From NCBI GenBank assembly GCA_934563745.1, contig CAKTHE010000003.1, forward strand, positions 62,001-126,000: a stretch of DNA of 64,000 nt, in the 5' to 3' direction. The position numbers were made by a program, and so were the translations under genes. This document shows, piece after piece, positions 49,818 to 58,371 of the stretch (its first letter is position 1; each line of letters starts with the position of its first letter). Origin of the DNA: an uncultured Dysosmobacter sp. GTDB lineage: Bacteria > Bacillota > Clostridia > Oscillospirales > Oscillospiraceae. Under the pieces are notes generated by a model. That model worked only from the letters and a program-made list of their open reading frames with translations. It was not told where the DNA came from and did not search any database.

Positions 49818-51104
49818 TTACATATAGCCGAACACGGCGCACAGCGACAGCAGCACCACCAGTGTGATGATGGGAATGACCACAGTCACCATGCCCATGG
49901 GGCCGTAGGAAGACTTCAGGTTGTTCTTGGTGTACGTCAGCAGGGAGATCCCCAGACCGTTATGGGGCAGGGAGTCCAGCGTCAGGCAGGCCAGCGCGAT
50001 GCAGCGGGCCAGCGCCTCTTTGTTGACGCCCATGGGAACAAAGTACTGCTCGATGATGGGCAGCGCAATGCCGGTGCCGCCGGAGCCGGAGCCGCAGATG
50101 CCGGCCAGGGCGGCCGTGGCGAGGCAGGCGGAGATCAGCGGGTTGAAGCTCAGACTGGTCAGGGCTTCGATGCAGGTCTGGAAGGCGGGCACGGTCCGGA
50201 CGACGGCGCCGAAGCCGGTGATGGCGGCGGTGTTGAACAGAGAGTTCAGGCCGCCGTTGGCGCCCTCCTGCAGGACCTTCCAGATCTCCTTGACATCGTA
50301 ATATTTATAGAAGCACACCACGGCGGCCAGCACGCCGAAGAACAGGCTCACGGCGGCGCCCAGCGGGGTGAAATTCATCAAAACCAGCAGCAGGACCATC
50401 GGGATGGCGGAAAGCAGCGCGCTGGGCAGCGGCTTGTCCGAGCCTTTGAGCGCGTCCAGCTCGTCCTGACGCTCAAAGTGCATGCCCTTGGCCTTCGTGC
50501 GGCGCACGACCCAGAAGCAGTACAGAAACACCAGCACCATCTCGAATATGCCGGCGATCCAGGCCGGGGCTGCGCAGCCAGCGTAAGAGACGCCCAGATA
50601 GTCACAGGGGACTACGTTCTGGACGGAGGGGGAACCGGGGATCCAGCCTGCCGCCGTGCCGGCACCGGCCAGATACAGGCCGGGGATCAGCGTGCAGGAG
50701 ATGTCCGCCTTGCGGAACAGGGAGAGCATCAGGGGATACATGGCGAAGAAGCATACAAACACGGATACGCCGCCGTAAGCCAGAATGAAGCCGACGATCA
50801 GCACCGCGGGGACCACCGCTTTTTCGCCCAGCTTATTGATGATCACATTGGCAATGGAATCCGCGGCTCCGGTGACGCCGAACATATTTCCGAAGATGGC
50901 GCCCAGGATAAAGATCCAGAACTGCCCCTGAAAATAGCCGCCGAGGCCGGAGATGTACGACGTGGTCATGCCGTCAATCACGTTGACGCCGGCCGTTGCC
51001 AGAAGAAAGATGCTGGCGATGACGGCCGTGAAGAAAATGGGGACGCCTTTGAAAATGAGAACCAGGACGATGGCAATGCTCAAGAGCAAAAAGAAAATGC
51101 CCAT
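49818..51104 (-). CDS. GntP-family permease
   Basis: 428 aa, about 12 membrane segments. GntP/CitMHS-like features include FWIFILGAIFGNMFGVTGAADSIA, AYGGVSVFVCFFAMYPLMLSLFRKADI and GICGSGSGGTGIALPIIEQYF. The family carries gluconate and other organic acids with protons. Substrate unknown. Its position between the citrate lyase operon and a CoA-transferase makes a carboxylic acid likely; citrate is possible. A divergent TetR regulator lies upstream and may control it. Confidence 0.82.
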   Translation of the reverse strand: MGIFFLLLSIAIVLVLIFKGVPIFFTAVIASIFLLATAGVNVIDGMTTSYISGLGGYFQGQFWIFILGAIFGNMFGVTGAADSIANVIINKLGEKAVVPAVLIVGFILAYGGVSVFVCFFAMYPLMLSLFRKADISCTLIPGLYLAGAGTAAGWIPGSPSVQNVVPCDYLGVSYAGCAAPAWIAGIFEMVLVFLYCFWVVRRTKAKGMHFERQDELDALKGSDKPLPSALLSAIPMVLLLVLMNFTPLGAAVSLFFGVLAAVVCFYKYYDVKEIWKVLQEGANGGLNSLFNTAAITGFGAVVRTVPAFQTCIEALTSLSFNPLISACLATAALAGICGSGSGGTGIALPIIEQYFVPMGVNKEALARCIALACLTLDSLPHNGLGISLLTYTKNNLKSSYGPMGMVTVVIPIITLVVLLSLCAVFGYM

Positions 51105-51253
51105 ACCGAAACGCCTCCTATAAAAAGATAAGAACCCTCTTGACCCGCTTGAGCTGCCGGGGAAACGGCCGAAGATGATCCGTGCGCCCGCCGCCCTCAG
51201 ACGCTGCGGAGAGGTGGAATGACCGGTTCAAAGCAGCTCACAAAATGTAATAT

Positions 51254-51283
51254 ATACTAGACAAATAAAAACGGGTGCGTCAA
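51254..51283 (-). promoter_or_regulatory. Promoter of the GntP permease gene
   Basis: Minus strand TTGACG, 18 bp, TAGTAT, about 150 bp upstream of the start. The leader between shows nothing recognisable. Confidence 0.55.
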
Positions 51284-51355
51284 GGAACAGGTTCGTGCAA
51301 AAAAGAGGGAAAATTTGGTTAGAAGGACGAAAGGGGCAAAACAAGGCGGATTTTC

Positions 51356-51384
51356 TTTACAGAAAAGATGAAAGAGATTATAAT
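51356..51384 (+). promoter_or_regulatory. Promoter and possible operator of the TetR gene
   Basis: TTTACA, 17 bp, TATAAT. Just downstream, TGTTC (51388-51392) and GAACA (51406-51410) form an inverted repeat with a 13-bp gap, a possible autoregulatory site. Confidence 0.6.
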
Positions 51385-51429
51385 ATTTGTTCAGATTTTG
51401 TGAAAGAACAGACAGGAGGGCGCAGGTTC

Positions 51430-52032
51430 ATGTCGAAAGTTAAGCAAAAACAGCAAAGTCGACGGGCAGAGATCATTGTCGCCGCCACAAAGCTGATGGA
51501 CACGGCCTCCTTTGCGGAGATCAGCGTCAACCAGATCTGTGAGGCGGCCGGGATCTCCATCGGGACGTTCTACCACTATTTTCAAAAGAAAAGCGACATT
51601 TTGGCAGGGCTGCTGCTTTTGGCAGATGAGGACCTGGCGCAAAACGTACTGGAAACGCTGCGGCCCGGACAGGAGCGGGAGAATCTTATGAAGGTGGCCC
51701 TGGGCTTTTCCGCCTACGTACAGCGCGCCGGAATGGAACGCACGGCACTCAGCACGAGTGTGACCCTTTCGGACGTGGGGCTGGACGGGGAAAAGCGCCT
51801 GATGAACCGGACCGTGGAGGAGATTTTTGCCCGGGGGCAGGCGGACGGCTCCTTTACGGAGGCGTATTCCTCGGAGGAGCTGGCGTCTTTTTCCCTGGTC
51901 GTGATGCGGGGCGTGGTGGCAGACTGGGCCCGCCGGGGAAATCCCTATGACCTGTCTCGCCGCATGGAAGACGTGGTGGGCTTGTTTCTGGCCGGCGTCT
52001 GCGCCGGCGGGCAGGGCCTGCAGAAGCAATGA
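51430..52032 (+). CDS. TetR family transcriptional regulator
   Basis: 200 aa. Helix-turn-helix at residues 10-60: RRAEIIVAATKLMDTASFAEISVNQICEAAGISIGTFYHYFQKKSDIL. The C-terminal ligand domain is variable. The start at 51430 follows AGGAGGG; the longer frame upstream overlaps the promoter. Divergent from the GntP permease, which is its likely target (inference). Confidence 0.93.
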   Translation: MSKVKQKQQSRRAEIIVAATKLMDTASFAEISVNQICEAAGISIGTFYHYFQKKSDILAGLLLLADEDLAQNVLETLRPGQERENLMKVALGFSAYVQRAGMERTALSTSVTLSDVGLDGEKRLMNRTVEEIFARGQADGSFTEAYSSEELASFSLVVMRGVVADWARRGNPYDLSRRMEDVVGLFLAGVCAGGQGLQKQ

Positions 52033-52038
52033 GAAGCA

Positions 52039-52076
52039 AAAAGCAGCCCGCCGGAAGATTCCGGCGGGCTGCTTTT
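52039..52076. terminator. Bidirectional terminator, TetR / CoA-transferase
   Basis: Perfect 16-bp stem (52039-52054 with 52061-52076), T-run of six on the plus strand and T-rich on the minus strand. Confidence 0.95.
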
Positions 52077-52119
52077 TTGTAGGAAAAGAGAAAAGCAATT
52101 TTGTGCCCCGGTGCCGGGC

Positions 52120-53340
52120 TTATTCCTCCGGCGGGGCGATGATAACACCGGCGGCCAGCAGCCGCTCGATCTCCTCGGGCGGGTATCCCAGCTCGGCCAG
52201 AACGGCGCGGGTCTGTGCGCCCAGGGCCGGCGCCTTCCGCCGGGGCGGAAGCGTTACGCCGCCGAATTTTACCGGGGTGGCCGGCTCCACCATGCGGGTG
52301 CCGTCATCCAGGGTGTAGGCCTGCAGGTACTGATTGTCCCAGGCCTGGTGAGACTCCAGCAGATCCGGCACGTTGGCCAGGATCGCGTGCGGAATGTCGT
52401 ACCGGGTCAGCAGACGATCCAGCTCATCCCGGTCGAACTGCGCAAAGCCTTCGCTGATCAGGGCGACCACCTCGGCGCAGTGCTCGTTGCCCTTGTCAAA
52501 GGTGTTGATTTCGGCGTCGTCGATCCGGTCCTCCCGCCCGATGACCTTCATAAACAGGGGGAAATACCGCTCGTATTCGTGGCAGCAGGTCATGATCCAT
52601 TTGCCATCCCGGCAGCGGTACGTATTGTTCAGGGGCGTGTTTTCCAGGCGGCTTTTGGGATAGCGGTCCTTGTCGCTGCACTGAATGGAGAGAATGGGCT
52701 CGGTCATATTGAACAGGGCCTGCCCATAAAGCGACGTGACGATCTTGCTGCCCTCGCCGGTGGATTTCTGTTTAAACAGCGCCGCACAGACGGCGGCAGC
52801 CATGGTGCAGGCGGCGCCGTTGTCGCCGAAGGCACTGGGCGGGATCACCGGAGCGGTGTCCCGCTCCATGGCGGCGTACATGGCTCCGCCCAGAGCCCAG
52901 AAGCAGACGTTGTCGAAGCCCGGCTCGTTGGCCATGGGGCCGGTCTCTCCGTATCCGGTCATCTGGGCGTGGATCAGGCCGGGATACCGGGCGGACAGGG
53001 TCTCATAGTCCATGCCGATCTTTTTTAAAGCCTGGGAGCGGGTGTTGGTCAAAAGCACATTGGCGGTGGCCAGCAGCCGATGCATCACGGCCCGGCCCTC
53101 CTCCGTTTTCAGATCCACGGCGATGCTTGCCTTGTTGGCGTTGTGGGTCTGATAGGTGATGGGCTTCATGCCGGGCAGCGGCACCACATAGCGGGTTGTG
53201 TCGCCCCGGGGCGTTGCTTCGACCTTGATAACCTCCGCGCCCCAATCCGCCAGGATCCGGCCGGCTGAGGGCGCCGCCACATAGGTGGCCAGTTCCACGA
53301 TCCGTACGCCGCTGAGAAGTTCATAGGGATTGCGCATCAT
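52120..53340 (-). CDS. CaiB/BaiF family (class III) CoA-transferase
   Basis: 406 aa from the first ATG after AAGGAG (53340; the next ATG at 53337 is also possible). Landmarks: LSGVRIVELATYVAAPSAGRILADWGAEVIKVE, NKASIAVDLKTEEG, ANVLLTNTRSQALKKIGMDYE, GETGPMANEPGFDN with the catalytic Asp, and PLNNTYRCRDGKWIM. It moves CoA between organic acids. Substrate unknown; family members act on carnitine, oxalate, 2-hydroxyacids and bile acids. It stands alone on the minus strand. Confidence 0.9.
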   Translation of the reverse strand: MMRNPYELLSGVRIVELATYVAAPSAGRILADWGAEVIKVEATPRGDTTRYVVPLPGMKPITYQTHNANKASIAVDLKTEEGRAVMHRLLATANVLLTNTRSQALKKIGMDYETLSARYPGLIHAQMTGYGETGPMANEPGFDNVCFWALGGAMYAAMERDTAPVIPPSAFGDNGAACTMAAAVCAALFKQKSTGEGSKIVTSLYGQALFNMTEPILSIQCSDKDRYPKSRLENTPLNNTYRCRDGKWIMTCCHEYERYFPLFMKVIGREDRIDDAEINTFDKGNEHCAEVVALISEGFAQFDRDELDRLLTRYDIPHAILANVPDLLESHQAWDNQYLQAYTLDDGTRMVEPATPVKFGGVTLPPRRKAPALGAQTRAVLAELGYPPEEIERLLAAGVIIAPPEE

Positions 53341-53511
53341 CAACACTCCTTACAGATTGAAATCCTGCCCGGAACGGGCCGGGGCTTTTCTTTAGTATGG
53401 CGGCTTGTGCCGGAAAAGTCAATGGCCGGCCGGGGCTGTGCCGCAGGGGAAACTGGGCACTCTGACGGAACAGGGGGCACCGGCCCGGCCGCTTTTTGCG
53501 GATGCGGCGAC

Positions 53512-53540
53512 TTGACAATTCCGCCAAAACGGCCTATTCT
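53512..53540 (+). promoter_or_regulatory. Promoter of the SDR-RpiR segment
   Basis: TTGACA, 17 bp, TATTCT, in the 330-bp divergent gap before the SDR gene. The gap otherwise shows no operator I can name. Confidence 0.65.
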
Positions 53541-53670
53541 TTAGGACAATCGCAAGGGTGCGTGGGCTGGCTCTCACCATCCCTGCGCTTTTTGTTTCCG
53601 CAGGACCTGCCTGGGAGCCGGCCGGACCTGCGAACGGATGAGCAAACAGTGAAAGGAAGGATTTTCGATT

Positions 53671-54435
53671 ATGGGCTTTAAAGGAAGATGCGCCGTGGTC
53701 ACGGGTGCCGGCGGCGAGCATGGAATCGGGCGCGCGGCGGTGCTGGCGCTGGCTGAGAAGGGCTGCAATGTGGTGGCCACGGATCTGGATCTGGAGGGCG
53801 CGCAGCAGACGGCCGCCGCAGCGGAAGCCCTGGGCGTACAGGCCCTGGCCGTCCGGATGGACGTGTCCGACGAGACCTCGGTCCGGGAGGGGATGCAGAA
53901 GGTGCTGGATACCTTCGGACGGATCGACATCCTGGTCAATAACGCCGGCATTTCCGGCCATATCTCGCTGCAGGATATGACGGCGGAGCAGTTTTGGAAG
54001 GTGATGCATGTCAACGTGGGCGGGACGTTCCTGTGCACGAAGGCCGTTATGGGCCAGATGAAGGCGCAGAAATACGGACGCATCATCAATCTCAGCTCCG
54101 TGGGCGCCAAGCAGGGCTATTCCTTCGGCGGCCCGCACTACATTACCTCCAAGGCTGCGATCCTGGGCCTGACGAAATCCACGGCACTGGAGCTGGTCCC
54201 CTATGGCATTACGGCCAACGCCGTGACGCCCGGTATGATCGCCACGGATATCCGGACCCGCAACGGCCTGTCTCCGGAAGCGGAGGAAGTGATGCGCCAA
54301 TGCGCCAACCAGCCGATGAAGCGTGCGGGAACGCCGGAAGAGGTGGCGGCGGCCATCGTGTTCCTTGCCTCGGAGGAGGCGTCCTTCATCACGGCGGAGG
54401 ACATTGACATCAACGGCGGCGCGTATGTGGACTGA
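53671..54435 (+). CDS. Short-chain dehydrogenase/reductase (FabG-like)
   Basis: 254 aa. Cofactor motif TGAGGEHGIGRAA with an acidic Asp after strand 2 (TDLDLEGA), suggesting NAD(H). NNAG, then Ser and YITSK form the active site; C-terminal EDIDINGGAYVD is typical. Substrate unknown. It is the first gene of the catabolic stretch that runs to the end of the window. Confidence 0.88.
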   Translation: MGFKGRCAVVTGAGGEHGIGRAAVLALAEKGCNVVATDLDLEGAQQTAAAAEALGVQALAVRMDVSDETSVREGMQKVLDTFGRIDILVNNAGISGHISLQDMTAEQFWKVMHVNVGGTFLCTKAVMGQMKAQKYGRIINLSSVGAKQGYSFGGPHYITSKAAILGLTKSTALELVPYGITANAVTPGMIATDIRTRNGLSPEAEEVMRQCANQPMKRAGTPEEVAAAIVFLASEEASFITAEDIDINGGAYVD

Positions 54436-54498
54436 GCTGCGGCTTCCGGCTGCGGGGAAGCGGCCGTCCGGGGCGCGCGGCTGAAGCGGGCGGCCCGC

Positions 54499-55359
54499 AT
54501 GAATATTTTGGAACGGATCCGGGAGCAGTATCCGACGTTTAACAAGACCCAGTGCCGGATCGCGGACTATCTGCTTCAGCATCCGGATATGGGCTGCTTT
54601 TCCTCGCTGCGCCAGCTGGCCCGGCAGGCCCATACCACGGAGGCGACGATTCTGAGCTTTTCCAGACGCATCGGCTGCAAAAGCTTTCTGGACCTGAAAG
54701 GGGAGCTGCAAAGCTATATCTCCCAGTGGATGTCCCCCAACGACGGGATCAAGGCGGCCATTCGGGGAAGCGGCGAGGCACGCTTTTCCCTGCCGGAGCT
54801 GCAGCAGCTGGAGGAGCAGGCCCTGCGGGAGACCTTTTCGCACATTGCCGCGTCAGAGATCCGGAAGGTGCTGACGCTTTTGCAGGACGCCCGGAGGGTG
54901 GTGGTGTTTGCCCACGACTACAGCTGCACGGTGGCGGACCTGTTTGCCGAGCGTTTTGTGCGCCTGGGGGTGGATGTGTGGAACCTTGCATCCATGCCCA
55001 TGCCGGATGCGGTCAACTATCTGGCGTTCTGCACGCCGGACGATCTGATGGTGGTTTTCTCCTACGCGCCCTATTCGCAGCAGCCCATCCGGCTGGCGCA
55101 GTATGTGCACGAAGCAAAGGGACGGATCGTCTGCTTTTCGGACAGCGTGAACGGCCCCATTCGCCCCTTTGCGGAGGCGACTCTGGTCAGCGTGACCAAC
55201 CAGACGTTTTTCTTTAACTCCATGACCGCGCCGGCCGCGCTGATCAACGAGCTGGCGCTGCTGTTTGCGCTGGAGAACAAGGAGCGCTTTGAGGCGCATA
55301 AGGAAAAGACGGAGACCATCCGCCGTGTGCTGGGCGCCAGTGAACTGCCGCCGCTTTAA
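54499..55359 (+). CDS. MurR/RpiR family transcriptional regulator
   Basis: 286 aa. N-terminal HTH_6 domain (NILERIREQYPTFNKTQCRIADYLLQHP ... TTEATILSFSRRIGCKSFLDLKGEL), then a SIS domain at about 115-250 (VVVFAHDYSCTVADLFAERF, DDLMVVFSYAPYSQQPIRLAQ). SIS domains normally bind phosphosugars; the core here departs from the classic Ser-Gly-x-Ser loop, so the ligand may differ. Likely regulator of the following transport and hydrolase genes. Confidence 0.9.
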   Translation: MNILERIREQYPTFNKTQCRIADYLLQHPDMGCFSSLRQLARQAHTTEATILSFSRRIGCKSFLDLKGELQSYISQWMSPNDGIKAAIRGSGEARFSLPELQQLEEQALRETFSHIAASEIRKVLTLLQDARRVVVFAHDYSCTVADLFAERFVRLGVDVWNLASMPMPDAVNYLAFCTPDDLMVVFSYAPYSQQPIRLAQYVHEAKGRIVCFSDSVNGPIRPFAEATLVSVTNQTFFFNSMTAPAALINELALLFALENKERFEAHKEKTETIRRVLGASELPPL

Positions 55360-55467
55360 GGACCGGTCAGCAGCCCGGCAGAGCCGCGGCATGGGAAAAG
55401 CGGCCGGTGCCGGAAGAAAGCGGATTTGAAAAGGAGGCGGATTAGCCTGATCCGCAAAAGAGCTTGT

Positions 55468-55486
55468 GCAGGGCCTGCGGCCCTGC
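55468..55486 (+). other. Hairpin just before the deacylase ribosome site
   Basis: Perfect 8-bp stem (55468-55475 with 55479-55486) with a TGC loop, ending a few bases before AGGAGG. It may modulate translation; no T-run. Confidence 0.4.
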
Positions 55487-55505
55487 GAACAGGAGGTGCT
55501 TTTAA

Positions 55506-56477
55506 GTGAAGACAGCTGTTTTTACGGTCGCCGGGATTTCCGCACAGCCGGGTGAGAAGAAAGAGGGCTATCTGGAGATCCCCGGGATCAGCGAAAAGCT
55601 TCCGCTGACGGTTATCAACGGAAGCGGGGAGGGCAAAACGGTGGCGATCACCGGCGGAACGCACGGCGGCGAGTATCCGGGTGTGGAAACGTCCATCCGG
55701 CTGGCGCGGACGCTGGATGCGCAGACGGTCTGCGGCCAGGTAGCCATCGTGCATCCGGTCAATGTCCCGGCCTTTTTTGCAAAACTGCAGTATCAGGGTC
55801 CGTATGACGGCCTGAATCTCAACCGCGTGTATCCGGGTGCGCAGACGGGGACCGTCAGCCAGCGGATCGCCTGGGCCATCAGCCAAAATCTTTTTACCCA
55901 GGCCGATTTCTACATGGACCTGCACGGCGGGGATCTGCACGAATCTCTGACGCCCTTTGTGATCTATTCGAATCTGAATGTCTCGGAAGAGAAGAAAGCA
56001 TTGGCCGTGGCGGGCTGCAAGGCCATGGGCATCCCGTATGTGGTGGGCTCCCGGGCGGCTGGCGGCGCCTATGGCTGCGCTGCGCAGATGGGGGTCCCGG
56101 GATTCCTGGCGGAGGTCGGGGAGCTGGGCCTTTGGACGGAAGAGCAAGTCGCGCTGTATCTGCGCGGCGTGAAGAATGTGCTGCGCATGCTGGGTGTGCT
56201 GCCGGAGCCGGCAGAGGACTACGGCCGGCCGGTGCTGCTGGACCATATGATCAGCATGACCAGTGACGAGACCGGCTGCTGGTATCCGTCGGTTGAGAAG
56301 GGGGGCGCTGTGAAAAAGGGGCAGCCCCTGGGCGAGGTCCGGGACTTTTTCGGCCGGACCCTTAAAAGCTGCACGGCCCCGGCGGATGGGATCATTCTGT
56401 ATGTGGTGCGTTCGCTGGCGATCGGGGCGGGCGATCCGATCCTGGCGATCGGAACGGATGACCCGGATGCGTTTTGA
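55506..56477 (+). CDS. Succinylglutamate desuccinylase/aspartoacylase family deacylase
   Basis: 323 aa, GTG start nine bases after AGGAGG. M14-like zinc site: His53 and Glu56 in GTHGGEYPG, His140 in MDLHGGD, plus GLNLNRVYPG. The family removes an acyl group from an amino acid, for example N-acetylaspartate or N-succinylglutamate. The C-terminal part carries a lipoyl/biotinyl-like beta domain (VEKGGAVKKGQPLGEVRD) seen in many members. With isoaspartyl dipeptidase downstream, an acyl-amino acid or acyl-peptide substrate is plausible. Confidence 0.88.
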   Translation: MKTAVFTVAGISAQPGEKKEGYLEIPGISEKLPLTVINGSGEGKTVAITGGTHGGEYPGVETSIRLARTLDAQTVCGQVAIVHPVNVPAFFAKLQYQGPYDGLNLNRVYPGAQTGTVSQRIAWAISQNLFTQADFYMDLHGGDLHESLTPFVIYSNLNVSEEKKALAVAGCKAMGIPYVVGSRAAGGAYGCAAQMGVPGFLAEVGELGLWTEEQVALYLRGVKNVLRMLGVLPEPAEDYGRPVLLDHMISMTSDETGCWYPSVEKGGAVKKGQPLGEVRDFFGRTLKSCTAPADGIILYVVRSLAIGAGDPILAIGTDDPDAF

Positions 56478-56555
56478 CGGGTTCTGCTATTTTTACGGAA
56501 TGGCGGGGCGGCCGTTTCAAAACTTTGGACGGTATGACAAAAGTTTTTTCCTGCA

Positions 56556-56584
56556 TTGACAAAACTGCAATACCTGCCTATAAT
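56556..56584 (+). promoter_or_regulatory. Strong promoter of the oligopeptide transporter operon
   Basis: TTGACA, 17 bp, TATAAT: full consensus at both hexamers and spacing. Expected start near 56591. Confidence 0.85.
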
Positions 56585-56596
56585 GCGACTTAATCC

Positions 56597-56635
56597 AAGA
56601 CAATGATGTCTGCAACGACATCATTGTCTTTTTTT
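56597..56635 (+). terminator. Terminator between the promoter and the transporter genes
   Basis: Perfect 14-bp stem (56597-56610 with 56617-56630), loop TGCAAC, seven T. It lies about 6 nt after the predicted transcription start, so most transcripts would stop after about 45 nt unless terminated less efficiently or antiterminated. It could also end transcripts from the deacylase gene. Confidence 0.85.
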
Positions 56636-56685
56636 ATTGCCCAAAACTATAGCGATTGATGCAAAAAAGGGGAGGACTAAAGCAA

Positions 56686-58260
56686 ATGAAAAGATTTAAG
56701 AGATGGATGGCAGCTGCGCTTGCCGCATGTACCGTGCTGGGGATGACCGCCTGCGGCAATACGGCAGAGACTCCCTCCGGCAGCGGCGAAGCGTCTTCGG
56801 CCGGAGGGTACGCCGATAAGATCACGATCGGCCGCCCGATGGACTCGGACAATCTGGATCCGGTCACGGCGGAGGGCAACCAGAACATCTGGATGTTTGA
56901 ACTGATGATGGAGGGGCTGGTCAAGACGGACGACAGCGGAAATGAGATCGAGCCCTGCCTGGCGGATACCTGGAAGATTTCTGACGATGGAACCGTGTAC
57001 ACCTTCCATCTCAAAGACGGCGTGAAATTTGCAAACGGCGACGATGTGACCATTGAGGACTGGATCTGGTCGCTGGAGCGTGCCCGTGACACGGAGGAGT
57101 CCGAGTGGAACTTCACCGGTGCGCCCATCACGGACGTGGCCCAGGGTGCGGATGAGCATACGCTGGTCATTACGCTGAATGCACCCTGCGCCGCATTCCT
57201 GTCCTACTGCTCTATGTTCAACATGTCCGTTCAGGACAAGTCCTACTTTGAGGAAGTGGGAGAGGAGGCCTATACCGCGTCTCCCATGGGCACGGGCGCC
57301 TATATGCTTTCCGAGTGGAAGCAGGGGGAGAGCATGACCTTCGTGGCCAATCCGAACTATCACGGCGAGGCGCCCAAGACGCCGGAGCTGGACTTTGTGG
57401 TGATCTCGGACGACAGCTCCCGCCTGATGCAGCTGCAGGCCGGCGCGGTGGATATCATGACCTATGTGCCCACCAGCGCGGTGGCTCCCATTCAGGCGGA
57501 CAGCAGCCTGACCTTCCTGGCGCCCGAATCCACGGAAATGAAGTATGTGATGTTCAACGTGCGGGATGGCATCATGGGGAATCAGAAGGTCCGGCAGGCC
57601 CTGCGCTATGCCACAGACAAGCAGGAGATCATCGATATGGTCTACGACGGCAATGCGGTCCCGGCGGTGTCCTGCCTGGCAGAGACCAGCGAATACCTCA
57701 ATACGGACATTCAGGATGTAAGCTATGACGTGGATACGGCCAAGTCCATGCTGGCGGAGGCGGGCTATCCCAACGGGATGGATATTACGCTGATGTACCG
57801 CAGCGGCGACGAGGCGTACGAGCAGATCGCCGTGACGCTGCAGTCCCAGTGGGCCAAGGTCGGTGTGAATGTGACGCTGGACCCGGAGGAGAAGGCGGTC
57901 ATGACCGAAAAGCGGGATAACGGAGAATATCAGGCCTGCCTGTGGATGTGGACCGACGATGTCTCCGATCCCTCCGAGTTTATGGATTTCTTCCTGGATC
58001 CCAGCAAGACCGATGGCCTGCACACCGGCTACAGCAACGCGACCTGCACGGAGCTTGAGAAAGCCGCGCTGGTCGAAGGAAACGTGGAGACGCGGAAAGA
58101 ACAGTACGCGCAGGTTCAGCAGATTGTTTTTGACGAAACGCCGCTGATCACGCTGTGCTACGTGCCCTTCACGGTGGCGACCACCACGGCGGTGGATGGG
58201 TTTGTGCAGACGCCCCTTGGCATTTACCGTTTTGAAAACCTGACGAAAACAGTGGGCTGA
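56686..58260 (+). CDS. Oligopeptide/dipeptide ABC transporter substrate-binding lipoprotein
   Basis: 524 aa, SBP_bac_5 family. A lipoprotein signal peptide ends at Cys23 (LGMTAC). Family landmarks: DNLDPVTAEGNQNIWMFELMMEGLV, FHLKDGVKFANGDDVTIEDWIWSLERARD, SPMGTGAYMLSEWKQGESMTFVANPNYHGEAP and KVRQALRYATDKQEI. It captures peptides or similar ligands outside the membrane for the permease pair downstream. The start at 56686 has GGGGAGG upstream. Confidence 0.93.
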   Translation: MKRFKRWMAAALAACTVLGMTACGNTAETPSGSGEASSAGGYADKITIGRPMDSDNLDPVTAEGNQNIWMFELMMEGLVKTDDSGNEIEPCLADTWKISDDGTVYTFHLKDGVKFANGDDVTIEDWIWSLERARDTEESEWNFTGAPITDVAQGADEHTLVITLNAPCAAFLSYCSMFNMSVQDKSYFEEVGEEAYTASPMGTGAYMLSEWKQGESMTFVANPNYHGEAPKTPELDFVVISDDSSRLMQLQAGAVDIMTYVPTSAVAPIQADSSLTFLAPESTEMKYVMFNVRDGIMGNQKVRQALRYATDKQEIIDMVYDGNAVPAVSCLAETSEYLNTDIQDVSYDVDTAKSMLAEAGYPNGMDITLMYRSGDEAYEQIAVTLQSQWAKVGVNVTLDPEEKAVMTEKRDNGEYQACLWMWTDDVSDPSEFMDFFLDPSKTDGLHTGYSNATCTELEKAALVEGNVETRKEQYAQVQQIVFDETPLITLCYVPFTVATTTAVDGFVQTPLGIYRFENLTKTVG

Positions 58261-58279
58261 AGCGGTTTCTGAAGAAAAA

Positions 58280-58311
58280 CAGGGGGCCGAGTCGGATGAC
58301 CCGGCCCCCTG
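58280..58311 (+). other. Intercistronic hairpin after the binding-protein gene
   Basis: 10-bp GC-rich stem (58280-58289 with 58302-58311), weak T tail. Typical of hairpins that let binding-protein mRNA exceed that of the permease genes. Confidence 0.6.
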
Positions 58312-58371
58312 TTGCCCCGTATTTCCACTGGCATGAATGCAGCCTTCCGCGGCCGAGAGGAGAGAACAACG

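Noticed and set aside
48950-51104. Remnant prophage spanning the permease region
   Set aside because: Only two small tail-like genes are present; the GntP permease is an ordinary metabolic gene with its own promoter and terminator.
53341-53670. Riboswitch in the gap before the SDR gene
   Set aside because: A promoter is clear but no conserved riboswitch core or terminator is visible in the leader.
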